Shown: positions 55,831 through 64,000 of the stretch, one piece after another
Layout: every line of letters begins with the position of its first letter
How positions within the stretch are numbered: position 1 is the stretch's first letter
From: Phanerochaete sordida
Lineage: Eukaryota > Basidiomycota > Agaricomycetes > Polyporales > Phanerochaetaceae
NCBI GenBank assembly: GCA_019973155.2
Contig: BPQB01000053.1
Coordinates: forward strand, 62,001 to 126,000
DNA: 64,000 nucleotides
Direction of reading: 5' to 3'
Notes under the pieces: generated by a model
Databases searched by the model: none
What the model saw: only the letters and a program-made list of their open reading frames with translations
Told to the model about the DNA's origin: nothing
Program-made: the position numbers and the translations under genes

Positions 55831-57366
55831 TCAGTACAGACTCTCCAGCAGCTTGACGACCTTCGAGTGCACGGGATCATCGGCACGCCCGAGAGCCTTC
55901 TCCGCGATGAGCGGTAGGTCCTCCTTGGGCACCTTGTACTCAGCCAAAGTCGAGGCCAGGCCTAGGTTGCGAACAAGGCTATATGGGTGATGAGTGGTTG
56001 AGACAGAGTTCGGGCGACATAAGGCGCTTACTTGCGGATAGCGTCGGAGAGAATGAGAATGTCTTTATCGATGGACCCGGAGGGTGGGATGCGCAGGTAA
56101 AACAGAGCGTTCGCGAGCCATTCCTTGTCTTCGCGAGATGCTGTCTCAGCCTTCAAGGCGACCACCGGAGCAAGCGTCAGGCACTGAAATAAATATATGA
56201 TTCAGTACACGCCGGGGCAAACACCATCCATGCAGTACTTACAGAAGTGATGCCGTGCGGAATACTGTAAGTGGCTCCCAGCTTATGACCCAGCGAGTGA
56301 GAAAGACCGACAGCGCTGGGAGGCAATTGGTGAGATGTGCGCGCCTAAGGTTGACTGGGAGAGCATACCTGTATTTCTCGAACCTCTGAGGCCAAAGACT
56401 CATCCAGGCGGCTATCTGCAACTTCTGACGGACGTTGACATCTTCGGGATTCGCCTTGGACAGAGGCAGGTTGACGAAGAGGTCCGCGAGCGCGGCGTAG
56501 CCAAGGTGCTTGAGAGGCGGGGGTACCTGCGGCCGGTAAAGGTTCTCTTTGAACGCAAACTATTTAATCACTGGACTGTGTAATGAACGCGTTTACTCAC
56601 CCACTGCGTGGTCGACGGCCCGCATACCTGTAGAAAGCCTAAAGACTGATCACAAATCGCCACAGGAAACCATGATGACGAGACTTACCACAGACGCTCC
56701 GGCGTGGCTAGTGTAAGCTTCGCGTCCAAAATGATGGCTGACGGAGCCAGCTGCGGATCGGCGACCGCGATCTTGTGGCCCTCGTCGTTCGTAAATCCCG
56801 CCCCAGCCTGGAGCAGCACATGAGAAACGCGTATAGGCGAGGTTGACTTGAGAGCATACAGTGTACTCTGCTGCACTGAGAGTCGTTGGAATAGCAATCT
56901 GCTTGAGAAGAGGGCCGCCGTTCTCCTTCTGTAAGTTATACAGGATAGCCTTGGAGGCGTCGATGGGCGATCCGCCTCCGACAGCAACAATCACATCTGC
57001 ACCAGCCTCCTTGAACAGCTTCTGTGCCTTGCGGATGCCTGCGATGGGTGAATGTTGACCGATTTCGAAAAATACGCCACCGTAAGCGTCGCGCTTCATG
57101 AGCACCGCTTCAACTTGCTTGACCACATCCGTCTGCGAACAAGGTTAGGGCGCGCGAATGCGGACGGTGGACTACAAACCGACCTTCTCATAGAGACTGC
57201 GTCCGGTCACGATGAGAGCTTTCTTGGCCCCAATTAGGTCCAGAAACTTGGGCAAGGCTGTCTCCAGACAACCAGGACCGTACTGGATACCCCTCAACGT
57301 TTCTGTCCAGGAGTAGAACCCATTCAAGTCAGTCGAGTCGTAGTTTGTGGTGTCCACTGTCGACAT
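55831..57366 (-). CDS. iron-containing alcohol dehydrogenase / maleylacetate reductase-like
   Basis: Eight exons: 57366-57184, 57132-56860, 56807-56689, 56638-56601, 56546-56369, 56315-56243, 56183-56032 and 55978-55831, giving 387 aa, the normal family length. The dinucleotide site is VGGGSPIDASKA; AIPTTLSAAEYT and AGFTNDEGHK follow. Metal ligands are expected from DAK, RAVDHAV at about residue 200 and GLSHSLGHKLGATYSIPHG at about 268-280. Maleylacetate reductases have this pattern and act at the end of hydroxyquinol and chloroaromatic breakdown, which fits a wood-decay fungus; other iron-ADH substrates cannot be excluded. Soluble, NAD(P)H-dependent. Exon 4 is 38 nt. Confidence 0.82.
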
Positions 57367-57813
57367 GGTGGTTTCGGCTTCGGTGAGAGATGCTACTGCC
57401 CAGGCGTGCAGAGGATTACACTAGCTGTGCGTTCCCAGACGCAAATGTCGTCATTCAAATTGTGCGATGTGACATCCGTGAAATCCCAGCGCTCCCGTGC
57501 CGTGTTGGCTTTGTCAGAGGTCTTATGTAGTTTTCTTGGGCGGAAGACATGCGAGTATGAAGTTTCATGCTCGTTCGCGCTATGAGAAGTTGGTCGTCAC
57601 AAACATGCAGGCCTAGGAATGACGATCGAGGTCGAAGAGAGACGCGAGGGACGAAGAGACGTAAAGCGGACGAAACGGAGATACCGCGACGCGCGTTTAG
57701 CGGCACCGTAGACGCTTGTCGCGAGGCAGGCGTCTATGTACGCCGAAGCTGACGAACCGCGGCATTCTCACTTGTTCGTCTGCCTTCACCTTCACCTCCT
57801 CTACGTCCCCGAA
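57367..57813. promoter_or_regulatory. divergent promoter, iron-ADH and MIA40
   Basis: This 447-bp interval holds both promoters. An ATG at 57736 is in frame with MIA40 and would add 26 residues. I prefer the downstream ATG because it gives a typical mitochondrial presequence. Confidence 0.45.
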
Positions 57814-58634
57814 ATGCTTCGTTTGCTACCCAAGACCGCTCTGCGGCGGAGCCTGCACACTTCGGCGCGTCCACCATCCTTTACACTCCGCAGCCGACTA
57901 GGTTTCGCAGCGGGAGCTTCTGCGGTAACAGCGTATGTTGCCTGGAAATCTCTGTCCGGACCAGGGATTGCCCTAGACTCAGTCGCGCCTTGTAGGTACC
58001 TTTCTCAGTCTTGCTCTGTATACCAAGACGTACTCAAAGCGAGATAGCTCCCTCGAAGCCTGTACAGGCAAAACCCAAGACTCCAGCTGCTGCAGACCCC
58101 GTTCCGTCCCAGCAGTCCGAGTTCGTCCCAGATGAGCCCACGTCTTCCGATGACGCTTCAGAGGCCATGGAAGCCTTGGCCGCCGAGGCTGAGGCCGAAT
58201 CCCAAGAAGCTGGTGCTGGCGGTGCCTTCAACCCCGTCACCGGCGAGATCAACTGGGATTGCCCATGTCTCGGCGGCATGGCGTACGGGCCTTGCGGACT
58301 GCAATTCAGGGAAGCATTCTCGTGCTTTGTATTTTCGGAGAAGGACCCAAAGGGCATAGACTGCGTGGAGAAGTTTAAGGCTATGCAGGATTGCTTCAGG
58401 GAGCACCCTGAAGTATATGCGGACGGTACGTGAACCAGCTAGGAATGTCCTTCGAAGATTCTAACATGCATATACCCAGATATCATGGATGACGATGAAG
58501 AGGCAGACGCACCTATGCCGGCAGCTGAACCTGCGTCATTGTCGACCTCTTCTGCTGACGCTGTGGTTTCAGAGCAGCCAGCAGTCGCTCCTGCTGTTTC
58601 CGAGGACCCCCAAAGCTCCACTACTGCCGCATAG
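57814..58634 (+). CDS. MIA40: mitochondrial intermembrane-space import protein Mia40
   Basis: Three exons: 57814-57995, 58040-58425 and 58480-58634, giving 240 aa. Mia40 is the oxidoreductase that traps and oxidises small Cys proteins in the mitochondrial intermembrane space, recycled by Erv1. The N-terminus is a basic presequence ([16 protein letters not shown]), then a single hydrophobic anchor ([16 protein letters not shown]), as in fungal Mia40. The core has the redox CPC motif in DCPCLGG at about residue 133 and the twin CX9C pair [11 protein letters not shown] and [11 protein letters not shown]. The tail is acidic. The exon 1-2 junction is the weak point: the model needs a 44-nt intron with a GTACCT donor, while a better GTAGGT donor 4 nt upstream would break the frame. 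Confidence 0.88.
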
Positions 58635-59227
58635 CAGTATCCGCCGTCCTTATAGCGCAAAAAGTACGGACTTTGACGAGCCGGCGCTTCCTTAATACTG
58701 CCAGTGGCTGGCCCGGCTTGACCACCCCCCACTCCTCCCCACACTCCCTAGCATACTCCTGCTGTATAATATACCGCTGTACACTGTACCATTCTCCGTG
58801 TGCCTAAGTGCTTCCAGTGCGTCCCGACCTTCCGCGAATATTATTTCAGAGGTTAAGCGATCGCTTTCGGCAAACACCGACATGCACGTACTGGGCATCT
58901 TGCAGTGCTGGATTGCTTCATTTCCACCACCTCGCCGAACACATTCTCCCCCAACCCATATCATTTGTTTTCACGACGACCTCGACAGCGTGCACGAGGG
59001 TTTCACGCGGCCGTCGGTCACCGTGAAGTGGTGCGCAGTCGGCGCCCCGCCCCTTGTTCTTTCACTCGTCACAGTTCAACGGTGCGCTCGACCTCTTGTA
59101 CAACCAGAAATTCGCTCTGACCCACATCCAGATTTCCTTGCTGACGGTGGAGGTACGCTCTTGGCACGGTCCAGCCCGCTCGGTACATCTAAGTGCTTCC
59201 AACAGACACCGAGGGTAGCCCTCTCTC
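58635..59227. other. promoter and possible 5' exon of the Sec7 gene
   Basis: A frame at about 59030-59153 reads LFFHSSQFNGALDLLYNQKF and ends LLTVE before a GTACGC donor. An acceptor TAG at 59216-59218 would join it in phase to the Sec7 frame. It may be a real first coding exon, but no start codon is clear, so I leave it out of the CDS. Confidence 0.4.
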
Positions 59228-62200
59228 ATGGAACCGTCCTCTATCGCAGAGCAGCGGGCGACGGCCGTGGCCATGCTCAAGCGTGCCGCCTCTCTACCCC
59301 GCATGAAAGACGGAAGACGACCACCGATGCACGTCGAAGCTGTCAGCGAGGGCGAACGTCCCGAGCCCGAGAACGACCTGCCGGACGAGGAGAGTGCGCC
59401 AGATTCGGACGACAAGCTTGACGCGTCACCAGGCCGGACGGAGACGACGGGGCGGGGCGAGCAGCCCGAGATAGGGTTGGAGGCGGAGCAGAGCGAGCAG
59501 AACCTCGTGCAGCAGCCGCGACCGCAACAGCCGCAGCCAGAGGAGCAGCTCGAAGACAAGGCCGAGACAATTGACGACAAAGCCGGCGACGTGCCCCCAT
59601 CCGACGGCCCCTCCGAGCGACCCTCGACCCCCTCACGCAAGCGTCGCTCGCGCTCCCGCGCACGCTCGAGGGGATCGAAAGACCTCCGCAACAAGCCCAA
59701 GACGCCGCCGCCAGTCAACAACGAGTCGTCCGCGGACGAGTACGCCGCAGAGGACGTCCCGCCTTCGCCCCCCGTTGTCTCTCCCATCCCCTCGCACTTT
59801 GCTGCCTTTCCGGCCGCCGCACGTCTCCTCGTCTCCCCGATGCCCGCTGTTCCCGGTCCTGCCGCCGCCGGCATGTTGTTCCCGATGACGTCGCCCTCGA
59901 CACCGATGATGCCCACGCTCGACGAGATCTCGAAGGGCATCGGGCTCTTCCGTTCGAACAGTGTCGGCGCGCAGAGGCTGATGACGATGTCCAAGCTCAC
60001 GGGAGAGCCAATAGACATGTCCCGGGCGACGTCCGCGTCCGCATCTGCATCTGCCTCGGCGACGCCGCTGGGCCGGAACAACACTGTCTCCGGCGGCGAG
60101 CGGGTCGCAGCGCGCCGGATCCTGCTGCGCCGTCTGGGCGAGCGCGTCGAGAAGGCAGACGCAGAACAGACGAGTGGAACGGATGATCTGTCCCGCCCCG
60201 CGACCCCGGCGAACACGCCGCGGAGACGGAAGCGCAGATCGCGCAGGAGCGACTCCAGGACGTCCACCGTCCTTGACGACCGCGACGACAGGGAGCAGGC
60301 GTCGACGTCGCCCAACACGCCCGTTGTCCCCTCTGAGCCGCTCGCCCCGCCGCTGCTGATCGGAACGGGCGACTCGGATTCGGTGCCAGACGCGAGTAAA
60401 ACCCCAGTACAAAACCAAGTTCGGGCAGATCCAGTCATGCCTCTAGGTGGTCGTGGTGTCGTCATAGAGGACGAGGACGAGGACATAGAGCGCGGTGCGA
60501 CCGACGAACTGCATAGCCTACCAGCGACACCAGCTCGGCACTTTGGAACACGGTTACCTCACACATCCGACATTCCATCTCAGCTCTCCAGCGAGTCGCT
60601 TCCTGGAGTCCCTGTGCCGTTCTTCTTGTCTACACAGCAGCCCACGTTTAAGCAAGACTCGTTTCCGGCCAGCCCTTTCGCGACGCCTATCCGAGAGAAG
60701 GCGTACTTGGTCGACGAAGACGAAGAGTCCGATGCGTATCGCGAGCTGCGGGCCAATGCGTCGTCTAGGCAGGCATTTCCGAGGGATAGTGACATTAGCT
60801 GGGTCGCAGAACCAGGTACGTGGTATTATTCATTAGGCATCCAAGTACTCAACTTTTGTGGCGCGCCGTAGTACCCATGTCTCGAATGCCTATCAACGAC
60901 GATGACGACGATGACGACGATGTCGCGGAAGGGGAAGCCGGGCCAGAACCCCACGAAACGGTACCCCAGATTGAAGAGCCTGAAGGTCGACCTTCGGACG
61001 ACCTGTCCTCGCAGAGCTACTATCCCGCATCCCCCACCACACCGAGCGCATCGAAAGACCTGCTAGTCGAAGTTGAGACCTCACCTGAGATGTCTCCTTC
61101 GCATGTGCCACCTTCCCCGTCCTCGGCCATAGCCTTGTCTCTATCGAACCAGGCTGAACCTCCGGCTCCCGCACAGCCTGAACTACCTGTGTATCCCCGT
61201 CGTCTTTCTGTGACCACGCCTGTTCAGCAAACCGAGCCTTCGCCATTGACCACCGAGTTTCCGGACTGGGAGGACAACCGTACCGATACGACACCCAAGC
61301 GTGGCGCGGAGGGCATGTCGCCGTGGGAGCGAGTGAAGGGCGCCTTCTCGAGGAGCAACTCCAGCAGCGGGCGCAGGTCTCGGACGAACAGCATCGGCCA
61401 GCGCGACAGGAGGTACAACACAGACTCCAGTGTCAGCCGAGAAAGCGGACTCAGTCAGAGCAGTGCGACGAAGGGGGAGTGCCCCAACCCGGCCACGCAG
61501 CAGCCTGCGCCCCAGGCACCTGGGCTCATGCAATCTCCTTCCGCTTCTGCTTCTATCTTGTCCCTAGCCCCTCTCGGTGCCCCTCCTGGCGGCGTATCGC
61601 CAGTGCCACCTGTCTCTACTGCGGACTATGCGAAATACCAAGATTCGAAGCTCTTCCCCTTTCCCGGTATGAAGCAGCTAGAAGAGAAGCGCAACAAGGC
61701 CAAGGGTCTTACGACATCAGCATCTTCGCCAGATATCTTCAGCCCACATGGCATCGAGGCCGTCCCAAGCTCGAGTTCGTCTTCGAGCGCCACAACCAGG
61801 ATGGCAGACGGCACGCGAGATAGGAAGCTCTCGCATCAGGCATCTGACACGAGGCTACTTGACAAGTTCTACCCCACAAAGGGCCCATCGCCAGTCTCGT
61901 CCGTCCCGTCGACGGGATCGCACGTTGATTACTTTAACCTTGGTTCGAATACGTCAAATGCGACCAACGGCTCAAGTATTGGTTCTTTGAAGCTTCCCAC
62001 AAATGTCGAAGGTGTTCGGAAATGGCTCAGCGCGAAGAAAATTTTCTCGACCCAGCCTTCAGCGCCACCAACTCCTGGCGTTCCGACCAGTGGTCAAAGC
62101 CCGTCAAAGGTGGCGCCTACGAAGAAGCCATCTCTGTCCGCTCTCGCAGGTCTTGACTCCCTCGTCAGCCGCAAAGACAAGGACCTTTCCTCCGACTGGG

Positions 62201-64000
62201 AAGATATTGGCAGTGACAAGTCTCGCACACCTGTCAGTGCGGCCACTCCGATGTCCGCCAAGCGCCTGGACGAGCAGTACCCACCACAGCTTCCATTGGA
62301 ACGTCCTGAGCAGGCGCAAGGTATCCGCAAGGCAGAAGACGCCGCCCCATCATCGAGGGTCGTCCATACCAACGGTCGTGAGATCTCCGCGCTGCCATCT
62401 CCTCCAGAGCCCTCATCATCAGCCACGCCCGACCCACAGTCATCGCTAGACGAGTTCCCAGATAGGTCGACCTCCGGATCGCTCTCATCCGACATGTCTT
62501 CCCCGAACTCGCCCACCCTTGCGACGCATGACCCGGGACGAGCAGCCGTCATCATGGAGCGCTTGGACGAGGCGCTCGGGCGAGGATCGAAGAGCTCTAT
62601 ATGGCCCATCGCTATAGATGACCCACCGCGAAAGCTCGTCTTGTCGTCGCCTGTTCTACAGGTAGCGAACGCGAACACGGTTAAAGACCGTTTCCTTTTC
62701 CTCTTCACCGACATCCTCGTCATCGCGAAGCCTGTCATCCAGGATCAAGACACTCTCCTCGACGCCGCAAAGCCGACCCCGCTCGACCGCAAGTTCATCG
62801 TCAAGAACGTGGTCTTGCTTCGCGACCTGAAGTTCACTTCCGACCGCGAGGATGCTCGTGCGAGGACGGCGCTGACTGCGAGCCATATGCGGTATCAGGT
62901 CGTTCGTACCTTCGTGCACCAGTTCACGAAGGATCCGGACGTAGCTATCTCCACTCTTTTCGACAAGTCGAACACGCGGGACGACCCAGTCGCTCTCGGC
63001 CAGCTGTTGTTCCGTGCTGTCGAGCTCGATCGCGCGCGTCTGGGCGAATACCTCGCCAGGCGGACCTCGAAGATCGTGCTCAAAGCGTATGTGGACAGCT
63101 TTGGCTTCGCGGGGTTGCGGATAGACAAGGCGTTGCGCGTCTTCCTCCTGTCCATATGCATACCCTCCAGGCCGGCGCTCGAGTACCTCCTCGATGCGTT
63201 TGCGAGCCGATGGTACGAAGCCAACGCAGGCATTGTCGCGTACGACAAGGACCTCGCCATCCGCTTGGCGCGGGCAATCGTGCAGCTGAACGAAGTCATG
63301 CACGGTGGGATCGCTCAGACGGCCGGGATGACCGGGTATCCCAGGCGAAACATCCTCGACCGCGACTTCATCGACGCTTTCCGCCGCTACGACCCTCGTG
63401 GCCTTGTGTCCGACGAGCTGCTCTCGAAGATCTACACCGCTATCCGACGCGAGCGACTTTCGCAGTCACGAACGTCATACGAGGCTATTCCGGACCTCAT
63501 CATCTCCGTCAAGCGTCCCATCCCGCCGCGTTTGACGTATCGCATGCAGTCTGAGCCCATCATCCTGCGCATACCCCAACCCGACCCTCAACTCAACATA
63601 CAGCTCTTTGGCCAGGACCTGATGTTCGACCCGCCCATTCTGAGCTTTGCGAAGTCCGCGGAGGCGTCCTTCCGTGTCACGGGCACCTCGCTCGGTCCAA
63701 AGACCATCATCATGTGGCGATCGGGTCCGAACGCGCTGGCATACACTGGTCTCCCGCTGAGCAGCCCGGTGATGGTCGAACGGTCTTTCATGCGGAACAC
63801 CTTCCAGGTCGCGTTCAAGGGTCATCACGGGGAGAAGAGAAAGTACATGTTCAGCGTCGACGACTCGCTAGTTCGTCACCAGTGGGTGGTCTCCCTCAAG
63901 CGGCAAATCGACATTGCATCGACGCCGCCGCCTGTCGCGGAATCATCGGACTTCTCGTCTAAGGTCAAGAAAGCCGTAGAAGATGTGTCGCTGCGCGTCC
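59228..64000 (+). CDS. large Sec7-PH protein, 3' end outside window
   Basis: Exon 1 59228-60815, intron 60816-60871, exon 2 from 60872 running open to the window end: about 1572 aa seen, C-terminus missing. Residues 1-1100 are mostly disordered and Ser/Pro/charge-rich, beginning with AEQRATAVAMLKRAASLPRM. A PH-like segment (SSPVLQVANANTVKDRFLFLFTD) precedes the Sec7 region at about 62.97-63.47 kb: LFRAVELDRARLGEYLARR, KALRVFLLSICIP, ALEYLLDAFASRW and ARAIVQLNEVMH. A second PH-like domain follows (FKGHHGEKRKYMFSVDD). Sec7 domains activate Arf GTPases at membranes, and the order resembles yeast Syt1-like GEFs. The glutamic finger of FRLPGEAQ is absent: the aligned string is CIPSRPAL, with Arg in place of Glu. 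A regulatory or scaffold role is possible. Confidence 0.75.

Noticed and set aside
59062..60486. 474-codon open frame on the minus strand
   Set aside because: It lies antisense to the Sec7 gene's low-complexity exon. Its composition mirrors the GC-rich sense codons and it has no domain.

Overview
This 64-kb window is eukaryotic nuclear DNA from a filamentous basidiomycete, most likely an Agaricomycete and possibly a polypore. The reasons are its GC-rich compact layout, introns of mostly 47-60 nt with fungal GT..AG and CTAAC-type signals, two class I hydrophobins, and FunK1-type fungal kinases. Coordinates of spliced genes were worked out by reading reading frames across GT-AG junctions by eye. 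All phases add up for the exons given, but no transcript data were available.

Layout. 0.4-5.8 kb holds a TCP11/Sok1-like protein (-), a DUF262 protein (+) with a 7-nt microexon, and the Ctf18-RFC subunit Dcc1 (-). 6.0-8.75 kb is a 2.7-kb GC-rich element with inverted arms of about 1.1 kb; each arm carries an outward-facing TATA box. 9.1-12.5 kb has housekeeping genes: the Golgi Qb-SNARE Bos1 (-), a METTL21/Rkm5-like lysine methyltransferase (+) and the nucleolar protein Rrp17/Nol12 (-). 12.5-20 kb is gene-poor and contains two class I hydrophobins (-), one with about 19 GILPT/S pentapeptides. 20-22 kb is a NIPA-type magnesium transporter (+). 22-31.7 kb is a local tandem duplication of FunK1 kinase genes: two complete copies, one decayed copy with a lost HRD motif, and a stray copy of the start of the neighbouring ATPase gene that marks a breakpoint. 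31.7-36.9 kb is a P5B-type ATPase (+, 17 exons, one GC-AG intron). 37.3-43.1 kb has a BTB protein (+), an SDR (-) and a cytochrome P450 (-). 44.9-52.1 kb has a mucin-like single-pass membrane protein, a tandem pair of metallo-beta-lactamase-fold enzymes and an F-box protein (all +). 52.5-58.6 kb has a second BTB paralogue (-), a flavin-reductase-like protein (+), an iron-dependent alcohol dehydrogenase/maleylacetate reductase-like enzyme (-) and Mia40 (+). 59.2 kb to the window end is the 5' part of a large Sec7/PH protein whose Sec7 domain lacks the catalytic glutamate.

There is no single pathway cluster. The housekeeping genes act in chromatid cohesion, ER-Golgi traffic, ribosome biogenesis and mitochondrial import. 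The accessory part is shaped by local duplication (FunK1, MBL, BTB, hydrophobin) and by the inverted-repeat element. I found no tRNA or rRNA gene, no CRISPR array and no intact transposase or reverse transcriptase. The strongest candidates for something new are the inverted-repeat element with twin outward promoters, the FunK1/ATPase duplication with a conserved upstream ORF overlapping the kinase start, and the atypical Sec7 protein.
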